29,777 nt of DNA, taken from Priapulus caudatus (lineage: Eukaryota; Priapulida; Priapulimorpha; Priapulimorphida; Priapulidae). Shown in pieces: positions 9,108-18,539 of the stretch (positions are counted from its first letter, which is position 1; the number at the start of each line of letters is the position of its first letter). Both the position numbers and the translations under genes were made by a program. The DNA lies in assembly GCF_000485595.1 (NCBI RefSeq), contig NW_014577992.1, forward strand, positions 19,667-49,443. The letters are read 5' to 3'. A model generated the notes under the pieces. The model did not search any database. It was given only the letters and a program-made list of their open reading frames with translations, and had not been told where the DNA came from.

Positions 9108-9205
9108 CTGCGATAGATGCTGTGTTTATAATGACACCTCCGTTGCCACCGTTACACTTGCCCATGTATTTTCAACGCTAGCTGTGTTCCTGTGATGACG
9201 GCTAT
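9108..9205 (-). CDS. SDR exon 4, catalytic Ser region
   Basis: The acceptor is TTCCAG (9211-9206) and the donor GTAGGA (9107-9102), phase 0 in and 1 out. It encodes the strand/helix AVITGTQLALK and then GGVIINTASIA, the strand bearing the catalytic Ser. A fourth A in the AAAA run (near 9168-9172) puts the two halves in different frames; with three A the exon would be 97 nt and fit both splice phases. This is probably a sequencing indel. It is too short and too broken to appear as an ordinary ORF. Confidence 0.75.
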
Positions 9206-9231
9206 CTGGAAGGTTCAAGCAACGTTCGATA

Positions 9232-9236
9232 TACTG

Positions 9237-9267
<31 letters not shown>

Positions 9268-9295
9268 AATATATATATATATATATATATATATG
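9232..9295. repeat. (TA)n microsatellite
   Basis: About 60 bases of almost pure TA alternation in SDR intron 3. It is self-complementary and could extrude as a cruciform. Confidence 0.9.
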
Positions 9296-9329
9296 GTGGT
9301 GGTGTGTGGGTGCGTGGCTAAGATAAAGG

Positions 9330-9426
9330 AAGAGAGTGGTGTGAGAGAGAGAAAAGAGAGGCATAATGACGAGAGAGAGACAACGAGACTGAGATATATA
9401 CATCCAGCCAGACAGAGAGAGAGAGA
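9330..9426. repeat. (GA)n-rich stretch
   Basis: Interrupted GAGAGA runs in SDR intron 3. Confidence 0.75.
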
Positions 9427-9565
9427 TGATAGCCATAGAATACGAATTCAAGGCACACTATGTACATCTGTATCGTGTTTTGGAAATGCGGAATGTGCCA
9501 CCCAAGGACGCCGGCGAGTCAGACAGGTGAGTCATAGGTTTCGGGATTTCCTCTCCGGTTTACAA

Positions 9566-9676
9566 CAGGTTAATGCTGATCATGCGCTGAACATTTGTTC
9601 ATCTGCCCGATTCCTGCGTTGTTCATGACGAGATATTCTAGACGGCCGTACACGTCCTTTGTCTTCTTAAAGGCGT
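9566..9676 (-). CDS. SDR exon 3, NNAG motif
   Basis: The acceptor is TTACAG (9682-9677). The first 26 codons read DAFKKTKDVYGRLEYLVMNN then AGIG, the NNAG motif stabilising the central sheet. The frame then slips by one base twice, after which the expected RMISINL continues to 9566. With two bases restored in length the exon is 113 nt and its phases (1 in, 0 out) match exons 2 and 4. The donor is unclear: the sequence at the edge is TTGTAAAC rather than a clean GT, so the 3' edge may be off by a few bases. Confidence 0.7.
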
Positions 9677-9985
9677 CTGTAATGCATGTAAGTATGGAAT
9701 GTACGAATGCATCTTCTTCGCGCATGAAATATGCAAATGCTTAGCAATAGAATCATGAACGCTGAAGGAACAAAGAGTACACGTGTGTATACTTCGCGAA
9801 CCAACAATTTAATGTTAAATACGATTAACTGTAAAATATGTTTTTGAAATTGTTTGCTATGAAATTCAAACTGACAACCTAAATAATTGCGAAGCGTATT
9901 ATTGATTGAACGACATTGTCACAACATAATATATTGATTAATCATCGATCGGTCAATTTTCTTCATACTATGCGGACAACTACAC

Positions 9986-10109
9986 CTTCTAGTTGGTCTG
10001 TGGTGACGTCTGTTTGGAGGAAAGTCGCCTTTCCGGTTCCGTATTTCTTAGAAAACGCCGCTTCCGTTTCCTCTCCATTTGCTTTATTGTAATCTACAAT
10101 TGTCACACC
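9986..10109 (-). CDS. SDR exon 2, NAD-specificity region
   Basis: The acceptor is TTGTACAG (10117-10110) and the donor GTGTAG (9985-9980), phase 0 in and 1 out, 124 nt with no indel. The peptide starts GVTIVDYNKANGEE, where the Asp after strand 2 predicts NAD preference, and ends in LQTDVTTDQLE, where Asp-Val contacts adenine. The frame runs on exactly from exon 1. Confidence 0.85.
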
Positions 10110-10244
10110 CTGTACAAAAATGTCTAAGTATAAGTTTACATGTATATATAGATATGCATGCAAACTTATAATATATATTTATTTCAACAAGCGCAAAAAA
10201 TGTAATAATTAATTGTACCACAATTAATAAATCTTGTAACAAAT

Positions 10245-10252
10245 AAACTCTC

Positions 10253-10289
<37 letters not shown>

Positions 10290-10403
10290 CTCCCTCTCTC
10301 TTCTCTCTCTCTCTCTCTCACCTCTATTCTCTCTCTCTCTCTCCTCTCTCTTCTCTCTCTCTTCTCTTCTCTCTCCTTCTCTCTTCGCTCTCGCTCTCTC
10401 TCT

Positions 10404-10441
<38 letters not shown>
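10245..10441. repeat. (CT)n microsatellite in SDR intron 1
   Basis: About 195 bases of CT repeats with scattered extra T, G and A. Arg/Glu-rich minus-strand frames across it are repeat translation. Confidence 0.95.
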
Positions 10442-10779
10442 CGTCTTCACATAGCGGCAGGCATGAGTACGTACGTACATATACGCACGCTACAGTGTAA
10501 CGATGAGTCGCTATAACGATCACACGTAAGCAAACGTCTGCAGCCGTTACTCGTACGTAGCGTTACCTCACCTTACTCACGACAAACGTACGCCTCGTAA
10601 TCTCAGCTAATGTTTAACCGGCGCACCACTCTATACACGTAGAAGCCGCTGCAAAGAATCTCTAGTGTAAACTTTGTACGGCATGCGGATTATAATCGGA
10701 GGCAACGATGTCGCGCTGCTACCATCACGCTGCTGATAACACGCACGCCGTGAGAAAGCCAGCGGGTCACGGAGAAGTA

Positions 10780-10865
10780 ACGCACGCACACGCACACGCA
10801 CACGCACACGCACGCACGCACACAGCACACAACACACAACACACAACACACAACACACAACACAC

Positions 10866-10910
<45 letters not shown>

Positions 10911-11098
10911 AACAAACAAATAAACAAACAAAAACAAACAAACACACACACACACACAACACAAACAAAACAAATAAACAAACAAATAAACAAACACACA
11001 CACACACACACATACACAAACAAACAAATAAAAGCAAACAAACAAACAAACAAACACACACACACACCACACACAACACACCAACACACACACACATG

Positions 11099-11141
<43 letters not shown>

Positions 11142-11240
11142 ACACCCACACACCATTACACAAACAAAAAATAAAACAACAAACAAAACACCCACACACA
11201 CACACACACATACACAAAAAACAAATAAACAACAACAAAC

Positions 11241-11277
<37 letters not shown>
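10780..11277. repeat. Compound (CA)n/(CAAA)n/(CAACA)n microsatellite in SDR intron 1
   Basis: About 500 bases made of pure CA runs (for example 11100-11140), AAACAAAC runs and ACAACACACA units. It is followed by the short module TAATCAGGAGCGAATAAAA, also found after the CA tracts at 13135-13315 and 24958-25150. Confidence 0.95.
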
Positions 11278-11433
11278 ACGCAGATAAATACGTAACAATT
11301 TTTCAACATTACATAAATATAATCAGGAGCGAATAAAATCAAAAGTGTTTTTATTCACTCTTGCTATAATGAGAGAAGATACACATCGATCTATCATGCA
11401 GCGCTGTAACGGTGTCTCCCTGCCTTCCCTTAC

Positions 11434-11531
11434 CTTGGCGCCCTTCTCCAGCTAGCACTTCACACACTTCCTTACCGATGCCTCTGGCCTCCTCCCGTCA
11501 TCCAGCGGCGACCTTCCTATCCACTTTCAGT
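11434..11531 (-). CDS. SDR exon 1 (noisy copy)
   Basis: Aligned with the clean exon at 2747-2839 it has a net five extra bases, all scattered single insertions. One splits the start codon (ATG reads ACTG, complement of 11528-11531). The donor GTAAGG is preserved at 11433-11428. It lies in the right place and orientation to begin the five-exon gene. The indel spectrum is that of unpolished long reads rather than evolutionary decay. Confidence 0.7.
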
Positions 11532-11612
11532 GCTTCTACAGTCAACTATAGTAAGAGTGAGACCAGAAGGTGAGGATCAGCGCCCATCCGATGCAAGGCT
11601 TGGTATGTGTAT

Positions 11613-11690
11613 AATGCACGGAGCGGACGTGTGGAATCTCGGATAGAGACCTACGTGCACGGGCCCGTGCCTGGAGCGCGCAGGTCATCA
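11613..11690. repeat. Short duplicated segment, also at the window end
   Basis: GCACGG...GCGGACGTGTGGA...ATAGA.ACCTACG is shared, with indels, with 29705-29777. It marks another block boundary in the mosaic. No function is seen. Confidence 0.5.
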
Positions 11691-11839
11691 TTCAACAAGT
11701 GATTCGTCCCTTCTTTCAACATAAATACTTTCTGACAACATAAACCATGTGTCTGTTTACGCTGTATGGCCCTCTCTACAGACGCTGCTCTGTAGACACA
11801 CGTTGCGGTCATGCATGTGATCAACGTAAGCTGCATGCA

Positions 11840-11984
11840 AGGCCGTAGTGGACGGATTAGGTCGGATTAGGTCGTAGTAGTCGATGAGGGAGAGAGGAAT
11901 GCGACCATCTTCATCATTTACGTAGCGCAACAATGTCGCTAGGCCTCGCATGTTGCCGCGCGTGAGCGATGTGGTCAGTCGACC
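11840..11984 (-). other. Possible coding fragment, copy 1 of three
   Basis: The minus strand encodes RGLATLLRYVNDEDGRIPLS and continues about 25 residues in the open frame 11987-11757. The same wording with a few changes occurs at 23693-23818 and, broken by indels, at 20580-20680. The other two copies have GTAAGT in place of GTAAAT after the LLRY codons, which could be a splice donor. I do not recognise the protein. Conservation of the peptide alone is not proof of coding, since the copies share DNA. Confidence 0.3.
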
Positions 11985-12700
11985 CACAACTACACCATCT
12001 CACAGCTACACCATCCCACAGCTACACCATCCCTATAGCTACATCATCCACAGCCTACACCATCCCAAGTATCACCAGTTCCACAGCCTACACCATCCAC
12101 AGCTTACCCATCCCACAGCTACACCATCTTCATAGTACACCATCCCACAGCTACACCATCCACCATCTACCATCCCACAAGCTACACCATCCCACAGCTA
12201 CACCATCCCACAGCCTACACCATCCCACAGCTACCACCATCCCACAGCTTACACCATCACAGCTACACCATCCCACAGCTACACCTTCCCACAGCTATAC
12301 ATCCCACAGCCCTACCACCATCCCACAAGCCTACACCATCCCAAGTACAGCCATCCACAGCTACACCATCCACAGCCTTACACCATCCCACAGCTTACAC
12401 CATCCACAGCTACACCATCCATAGCTAACACCATCCAACCAGCTACAACAATCCACAGCTACCCATTCCCACAGCCTACACCATCCAGAGCTACACCATC
12501 TCAACAGCTACACATCCCAAGCTACCCCATCAACACAGTCACACCATCTCCAGGCCTTTACACCATCCCACAGTTTACACCATACTACAGCCCTACACCA
12601 TCCCACAGCATACACCATCCACAGCTACACCATACAGAGCTACACCATCCCACATGCTACACCTATCCATAACTATACCATCCATAGCTACACCAAGCGC
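11985..12700. repeat. 16-bp minisatellite, copy 1
   Basis: About 44 tandem units of CCATCCCACAGCTACA with many one-base indels. The same minisatellite occurs at 20695-20822 and 23830-24510. Since 16 is not a multiple of three, frames cycle through His/Pro/Thr-rich peptides; these are not genes. Confidence 0.95.
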
Positions 12701-12757
12701 TGCCTGGCACTGCGTCCTTGTGTGAACCGCGCGTCTATGTATTGTGTTTTGCCGTAG

Positions 12758-12919
12758 GTTTGCATATACGGTAACTCATCCGGCGGTGTTCGTTTAGAGT
12801 TTGACCAGGAACCTCCCATTATTGTCACCCCATTACGCCATTACGTCAGATAAAATATCAGTGAAGGGGCCAGACAATGGCGTAAAGACGTACTCATGCG
12901 ATGGCTCCACAGGGCCAAT
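12758..12919 (+). CDS. Candidate internal exon of an unrecognised gene
   Basis: The acceptor-like TTTTGCCGTAG (12747-12757) and strong donor GTAAGT (12920-12925) enclose 162 bases. From the acceptor the frame reads VCIYGNSSGGVRLEFDQEPP and on for 30 codons. One base further (about 12848) a second frame reads DKISVKGPDNGVKTYSCDGS to the donor. Together they look like a single exon with one slipped base. The block is repeated at 24566-24734 with splice sites intact but more indels. The peptide has one Cys, an N-glycosylation sequon (NSS) and a pattern of short strands that would suit an extracellular beta domain, but I cannot assign a family. No partner exons were found nearby. Confidence 0.35.
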
Positions 12920-13134
12920 GTAAGTTAAAATTTCATTTTATTAATTGTTTTATGTATAAGTATATATAAAACGATGTTTAATTATTTATACAAAGACAGG
13001 CATATTAGTACAGACTTGTGTAAGAAAATCTTGGTCATTTTTAGGATTCTTCTAATTTAATTGCATTTAATTTCGTTTCTCAATTTTTACGACCTTGCCT
13101 TCACTGGCAACCAACCCTGTCTGGTAAAACGGGA
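12920..13134. other. AT-rich sequence; no gene seen
   Basis: If the preceding exon is real, this is the start of its downstream intron. It is repeated at 24735-24957. Confidence 0.4.
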
Positions 13135-13241
13135 ACACACAACACACAAACACCTCCCCCCACACACACACGCACACACACACGATACACCCCCCCCTAC
13201 CACCAGATACCTCTCCCCCACACACACACACACTCATCACA

Positions 13242-13280
<39 letters not shown>

Positions 13281-13318
13281 ACACACAACACACACACACA
13301 CACCACACACACAACGAT
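13135..13318. repeat. (CA)n microsatellite of block D, copy 1
   Basis: CA runs with CCCCC and CACC interruptions. The homologous tract is 24958-25150. A His/Thr-rich plus-strand frame (13061-13333) is repeat translation. Confidence 0.9.
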
Positions 13319-13865
13319 TTTCGACCAAAATGAATATTAATCAGGAGCGAATAAAAACACATAACACATTATTCTCAGGGTTGAATCCCCGCAGATTTTT
13401 AAATAAACGCTAATAAAATATTCGAACTACTTCACCCGATAATTGATCCTTGATCTAAGCTCTTCTGAACCGTAGTGTTCTCTTTGTATGGTAGGCACTT
13501 AATATTGTATAGTTGACTCTAGTAACACTCTAGTAGGCTAAAGTTCACGCGGAGAAACGTAGCGTATGAATCTTAGCGCGTAAACTGACGTTGCCGCCAA
13601 TAGGATACCTACAACAATGGTAGCGCCCACGACAAAAAATCATCTAACCTTTTAACCTCGTAAATATTTGTGTTCAACGTCCAATAGACTATGTCGAAGA
13701 CGGAAAGAGACAAAGTTGATAAATCTGGACAAAATAAAGTGCAAAATTCATGTAGTCAACGTTGAAAGTGTACAAATTACAGCCTTTAGTGATATCTCTA
13801 GTTGGGCAAACGTTCAATAATGTTATAGGCCTACTAGTATAAAGTAAAACGCATATATAGCTATA
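13319..13865. repeat. Block D, left part, copy 1
   Basis: Matches 25150-25744 with indels. Single-copy otherwise. A short start (ATG near 13691) encodes about 24 polar residues and has no support. No known gene was recognised. Confidence 0.5.
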
Positions 13866-14395
13866 GCGTTATACAGTTGCCGTAGCCAGTGGGGCGTTCG
13901 GGGCGCGTTTTCGAAACGAACCCCCCCGAGCCCCCTCCCACCAAGCTAAAAACAAAAATAATTTTGAAAATTTGCAAGAATTTCACCTCAGGTCGCTTCC
14001 ATTTTATAGTGTAATAAATTGAAAATTCTCCATCGGCTTTGCGGAAAGGGTGACAGTGAACACCCCCCTCCCACACCCTTCCCCCCGCTCGGTTCGCTTG
14101 CTCCTTCGCCTGGTCGCCTTCGCGCCGCAGCAGTGGGCGTGTACAGGGGGGTTCCAGGCGAGTCGGACCCACCCTTGCTCTGCGCAGGAAAACGCATCTG
14201 CAGGGGGTTGTATCTTTAAAAAATTTTGGTCGGCAAGGGCCCCAGACCCCCCCTTCGCTGTGCTCAGCAACTATTAGTGGTTAATGGTTTGACTCCCTGT
14301 ACAAATCCTGTACACGCCCCTGCCGATCAAAATTGCCAACATCTTGAAAAACGAACCCCCACATAGAAGCTGAGCTACGGCGCCTGGCGCGTATA
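13866..14395. mobile_element. Non-autonomous hAT-type transposon (MITE)
   Basis: The element, 13874-14386 (513 bp), begins CAGTTGCCGTAGCCAG and its end, read in reverse, begins CAGGCGCCGTAGCTCAG: imperfect terminal inverted repeats of about 16 bp with CAG...CTG ends. It is flanked by GCGTTATA (13866-13873) and GCGTATA (14389-14395). The second copy of block D has an empty site reading GCGTCATA at about 25745, so the target is a single 8-bp motif duplicated on insertion. CAG ends plus 8-bp duplication are hAT hallmarks. Inside are C-runs and G-runs but no transposase, so it would depend on an enzyme elsewhere. Open frames across it in several phases are not genes. Confidence 0.75.
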
Positions 14396-14867
14396 GTATA
14401 AAGCATAAAATTTATAGCAATAAATACAGCTAGACGTGACATGCTGGCCATGATCTGAGGCGCGCCGAGGATTTGACACTTTATTAATTGTGTCTTCAAT
14501 CACAGCCTACGCGCACCTCTCTATTATAATTTTAATGGTGGGGCACCCATTAGACCACCAAATTGCCGATCTCAGGAACTAGGGCAATTCTTGCTTGTTT
14601 TAGAACGGTTTCACGATAGAGTTTGGGCACAAAAACGAAAATCAACACGCTGTTAGCGCAACTTGCGCTAACGTCCTTCTGTTGCATTTTCGGCGATCTC
14701 CGCAAATATAACAAGAATAAGCCCCCGCCTTCTTCTTGCAATGGACAGGAATGGGGGCATCACCGACTAGTGACAGTTACTGTACCTACTGGTCTTTCGC
14801 CAGCCTCGTTTTACTTTTTCGCTATAAAATAATGAAATATGCCGGCCGATGCATTTTGCATGCGAAG
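14396..14867. repeat. Block D, right part, copy 1
   Basis: Matches 25746-26200. In that copy a 126-codon plus-strand frame is open, but here the frame is broken several times, so coding is doubtful. Ends where block C starts. Confidence 0.45.
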
Positions 14868-15510
14868 TGGAAAATTTTCGCTTTTCACTCGCCGTGTCGG
14901 AAGTGAACGATTCGTTGCGTCATTCATTAATCATTGAGTATGTTTCATGTGTAAATTAGATTTTGTTGATGAATTATAGAGCGACGCTGTTAGACGCTAG
15001 AACTGATGTATTTGTTTACTGAACTTAAAAGCCGGAATAACACTCGTTAAACAGAAATAACTACAACTATTGCTATGCTGATGATATTATAGGGATCTTG
15101 CCAACCTTGCTGGACTGCGAATGGTGTGAAATTGATTGCTAACCAGAGGACTTCTACTGCTTAACTGTTAAAATTTACATCAGATCACAGTAGTAAGTTA
15201 ATTTCTGACATTTGCTAATGTGTCTTTATGTATCTTTAATGCATATCTTTATGTCTTATGTGTATTATGTTATTTATGCATTATCTTTATGTCTTGGCAT
15301 CTTTATTGTATCTTATGAATGACAAGAAATGTTAATCAAAATAGTTTTTATTTTTAATTATTGCAGATATTGACTGGTTTGATCAATAAAACGAGCTCTC
15401 ATATCTATCTAAGGATTCGGGTGTATGTGCGAATTTCTTGTCTTCGTCGCTCTCGCCACATTCAATGTACTCTTGAACGAATGAAGAGACGCGCGGGCGA
15501 TGTGAAAGAA
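14868..15510. repeat. Repeat block C, copy 2 (noisy)
   Basis: Homologous to 1403-2020 with many single-base indels. Its right end departs from the other copies after GAAAGAATAG, entering single-copy sequence. Confidence 0.6.
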
Positions 15511-16062
15511 TAGAAGTTAGTTAAAGCAGACGGACTAGCAAGTCCGAGGTTTACCAGACAGATAAGAACAGGGTTAATACGTGCCTGCTCCAAGAGGAGG
15601 CGGCTGACTAAATATAGTAAGGAGTTCAGAAGCTAGAGTTGGCATATACGGGAATACAGACGGCACGAATGAATACCTGCTGAGCATGATAGAAGCACTC
15701 GAAGCGTATGACAAAGAGGAAGAGTATTTTAGAAAATGCCTTTGAATGAGTTTATGGCTGTCGCAAAGCTAAACTCAAGTCTGCCCACCAAGAAAGTTTC
15801 AACCATTCCTGAAACACTTACCGGGCGTCATTAATCTTTACACCACCATCATCTATTGTTTTCGCGCCTTACCAAAGCTCATCCATTCAGATAACATGTC
15901 TCGGAGCTGAATCGCCGCGAACCAGCTGCTTAGCTGACACTGTAAAATGAAGCCAAGCGGTTTGAAAAAACCTAAACTTGCCTGTGTTTGCGGAGATGTT
16001 CGGAATAGCTGGATTTTCAGAGAAAGATTTAAACCACTATGGTGGACCCATTGTTATTTTTC

Positions 16063-16083
16063 TTTTTTTTTTTTTTTTTTTTT
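16063..16083. repeat. Poly-T run
   Basis: Twenty-one consecutive T. It could be the tail of a retroposed sequence on the minus strand, but no element body was identified. Confidence 0.85.
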
Positions 16084-16147
16084 CTATGATCCCAGAGATG
16101 CTGTGTCATATTGAGGACAATTAAGTTTGGTGGGTAAACCTTAGACG

Positions 16148-16273
16148 ATGTTGAAGGGGATCGGAACTGACATGCTTCGCCTGCTGGGAGTACCTCGACA
16201 CTATATTACAGAGCCAATCCTAAGAATAATCTCAGATGCCATAACCAGCCGACAATTACTAAATCAGAGTTAG
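16148..16273 (+). CDS. Short unrecognised ORF, 41 codons
   Basis: Starts MLKGIGTDMLRLLGVPRHYI and ends at TAG 16271-16273. After the stop a neighbouring frame reads LEKEDWSEKIL, so the original frame may have continued. Composition is that of a helical protein. It may belong with the other coding-like fragments upstream. No family identified. Confidence 0.25.
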   Translation: MLKGIGTDMLRLLGVPRHYITEPILRIISDAITSRQLLNQS

Positions 16274-16317
16274 AGAAGGAAGATTGGTCGGAGAAGATTT
16301 TGTGAGCTCATCCCATC

Positions 16318-16632
16318 TTGTCAGAAATGCCACAAATATTAAAAGCAATGCGATTAAAAAAATGTGGGGGGCAAGTGTGCCTGTCAAAATTAAATAATTC
16401 CGAAAAACCCTTAAGCCGCGCTACTCGCATTGTTTTAGGACAAATGGAAACGAGCTGTGTGTGTGAACTGTCTTGCCGCGCGCTTTATGCCTGGCTTAGC
16501 GCGGCCTCAAATGGCATATCGGAGGCAGGGCACCTCGCCAACACGCTGTGTTTGTTTACATATAGCTTTGACATACGGTGTTCGGGAATTCATGCGATGA
16601 TAACCTTCGTAATTTACCTGAGAATTTCTTAA
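16318..16632 (+). CDS. Hypothetical ORF, 104 codons
   Basis: Open from ATG 16324 region to the stop near 16632 with several Cys. It has no recognisable domain, no homologue in the window and no splice context. It may be a chance frame or the end of the broken gene upstream. Confidence 0.2.
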   Translation: MSEMPQILKAMRLKKCGGQVCLSKLNNSEKPLSRATRIVLGQMETSCVCELSCRALYAWLSAASNGISEAGHLANTLCLFTYSFDIRCSGIHAMITFVIYLRIS

Positions 16633-17520
16633 GGGTGCTGGAAATATTTTTACCGAATTTAGTAGTGTCAGTTAGTCACGGATATGCCAGTAAGTACTAA
16701 CCGTATAATGTTTAACATATACCGTTCACCTCTATTTTGCACACAGGCGCGTCGATCATTGCTGAAAAATTGGTGAATATTAATTTTTATTGAGACGTTC
16801 AATGGCCTGTGCTTTCAACAGTCTTGTACTTCAATGCAACCGTGCGTCAAGAGCCAACCAAAAATTACACAATTTTCATCTCTTGCTTATTGTTTACGCT
16901 GAATGCGTGATGCATCAGGGAGGTGCTGCAATATGTTAGGGCGGCCTAAGAGCTGGATACTTTTTTTGGGGTTCCGAAAACACAATTCCACTTGACAATT
17001 TGCATGGGCCATTTCAATGGAGCTATATGCATAATGGACCCCAACAAGCCCTTGACTGACTGACTATGTCAATAATTCTGGTCTGTTATATTGCCTCTTA
17101 TTTAGACGGCAATAGCTTCTTATTTAGAACAGAGTCTTTATTGTTATCTTTAAAACTACAGACCATCCGCCTGACCGCTGTGCGGACATGCGCCGGGCCT
17201 CGAATTTGGCGCATGTCTCCACTGCGGACAGCGCTTCATACTTGAACATCCGGCGGTCGCGTGCGGCATTCCCGGGAAGTGCTGCGTCTCAATCCTGCGC
17301 GCAGCGCTTCAGGATCAACAGCAAAAGCTGTTGCCACGCCATCTTGTATATGTCTCTTCTGGTTGCCAACTTATCAGTGGCAGATAGGGTCGCTGCGCAG
17401 ATGCTCGCTAAATGATTCTAACCAGATTTGTATGCGTGCACTTGATGCACATATATGATCGCAAAGTGCCAGTCGTCAGCCATGTTCTTGCCAGCGGCTC
17501 GTAACCTCGTCCGTGGACTT

Positions 17521-18539
17521 GCCGTACTCGTTTCCTCATTTCCCAGTCGTCCAGTTGCTCGGCGACCGTCGTAGGGATGTGTGGGGGTGGCCCGGGGGTG
17601 TGTCGTGCTAGGAACACGGAAGGTGCGGGGCGTGGTACTCGCCTCACCCATAGGAACGCGGCAATCAAAGCGTCAGCACTTCCAGGCTTTACGTGCCAAT
17701 CTATGAGCCGGCGGCATTAAATGGCCCGCATTGCAGTAATTCACGCCTGGAAGATACAGTCGCTCGCTGCGGCATCTGAGTAGCCTACAATCGCGGATAT
17801 CGCAAAAGGCGGGGCCAAAATTGCGTATGTGGTCGTCTTGCTGCCGCGGCCGCCCTTCCACCATTCCGCGTGTCGTTTCACGGCGCCCTTCCCTGGTGGG
17901 TAGCAGCAGGGCTAATTGCTCCACAAAGGAGGGCCTGTCAATTTGAAACGAAAGGGGCTTGCAGAATGCAGGCAGACGGTATAGTTCTCGGTCCACCTAT
18001 ACAAGCCGACAAATGCCGTATCTGCCCGACTAGGGCCCGCCATTATTCGTGAGAATATTCGGGGAGGGATAAATTTGAATGTGACATAACGAGGATGCTT
18101 GTCGATTGAGTCACCAAGATTGTGTCGAGTAGGTGTCCGCCTCGCACATACTGTATCACGAACGCCACCCAGCGCCAACAGCAAATAGCAAGTTCGCGAA
18201 CGCATTTGCGAGAGCGCACAATGCGCGTGGTAATTAATACAAGTCCGTTAATTATTGTTCCGTAACTTAGTAATGATAAGCCATGGCATACTGGAGCCCA
18301 GTCTAACAATAATAACATATAGGTAGCCCGTAATAATTTTGCGATCCGCGCATGCATCGCTATGAGCAATGCTGTGCTCAGGTGTATGTTGGCATGCAAA
18401 ATACATTAAAATTATGCAGATAGACTGCTGTCCGTAACCGATTAAGTGAGAACGTAGATACCGGCGACCATGCGTCAAGTTGTTTGCACGTTTCTTCTAT
18501 CCTCGGCTTTCCCTCTCCCCATGGAATCCACATTTAACG
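17521..18539 (-). repeat. Env-like repeat block, distal part, noisy copy
   Basis: Matches 1-900 in order, with an inserted or changed base about every 10-20 positions. Minus-strand frames open here (18399-18043, 18205-17912, 17996-17673) are pieces of the same region seen at 135-600. No independent gene is supported. Confidence 0.55.

Larger units (their letters stand above)
7804..11531 (-). pseudogene. 15-hydroxyprostaglandin dehydrogenase-like SDR gene, five exons, 3' truncated
   Basis: A spliced gene on the minus strand. Exons: 11531-11434, 10109-9986, 9676-9566, 9205-9108, 7887-7804. Phases agree across introns (0, 1, 0, 1). Classical SDR features appear in order: TGxxxGIG cofactor motif (exon 1), IVDYN with Asp ending strand 2, which favours NAD over NADP (exon 2), TDV (exon 2), NNAG (exon 3), IINTAS with the catalytic Ser (exon 4), YSGTK catalytic Tyr/Lys (exon 5). 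The order and wording fit the 15-PGDH-type SDRs, which oxidise hydroxy-lipids or related alcohols in the cytosol; the real substrate is unknown. About 180 of an expected 250-265 residues are present. Exon 5 ends at the gypsy pol fragment, so the C-terminal substrate-binding part is missing. Exon 1 has net +5 bases and a split ATG, exon 3 two one-base deletions, exon 4 one extra A. These look like read errors, but real decay is possible. Confidence 0.8.
15512..17520 (+). other. Single-copy region with unrecognised coding-like fragments
   Basis: The only 2-kb stretch not repeated in the window. The plus strand contains several short, well-mixed peptides in different frames: 15526-15640 (ASPRFTRQIRTGLIRACSKR), 15640-15750 (TNEYLLSMIEALEAYDKEEE), 15750-15834 (NEFMAVAKLNSSLPTKKVST) and about 15990-16060 (EMFGIAGFSEKDLNHYGGPI), then 16148-16273. 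They have the amino-acid mix of real protein and lie in order, which suggests one gene broken by indels, but no family is recognised. A run of 21 T (16063-16083) lies among them. The remainder, 16640-17180 and 17420-17520, shows nothing. Confidence 0.3.

Noticed and set aside
10184-10523. Arg/Glu-rich open frames
   Set aside because: They lie entirely in a (CT)n tract.
10631-11342. Cys/Val- and His/Thr-rich open frames on both strands
   Set aside because: They are translations of (CA)n/(CAAA)n repeats in an intron.
11850-11880. Telomeric TTAGG repeat of arthropods
   Set aside because: Only two GGATTAGGTC units are present, which is not a telomeric array.
11969-12424. His/Pro/Thr repeat protein (antifreeze- or mucin-like)
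   Set aside because: It is a 16-bp minisatellite; the unit is not a multiple of three, so the peptide pattern is a by-product.
13861-14277. Overlapping ORFs on both strands
   Set aside because: They lie in the non-coding hAT MITE and vanish in the copy of block D without it.
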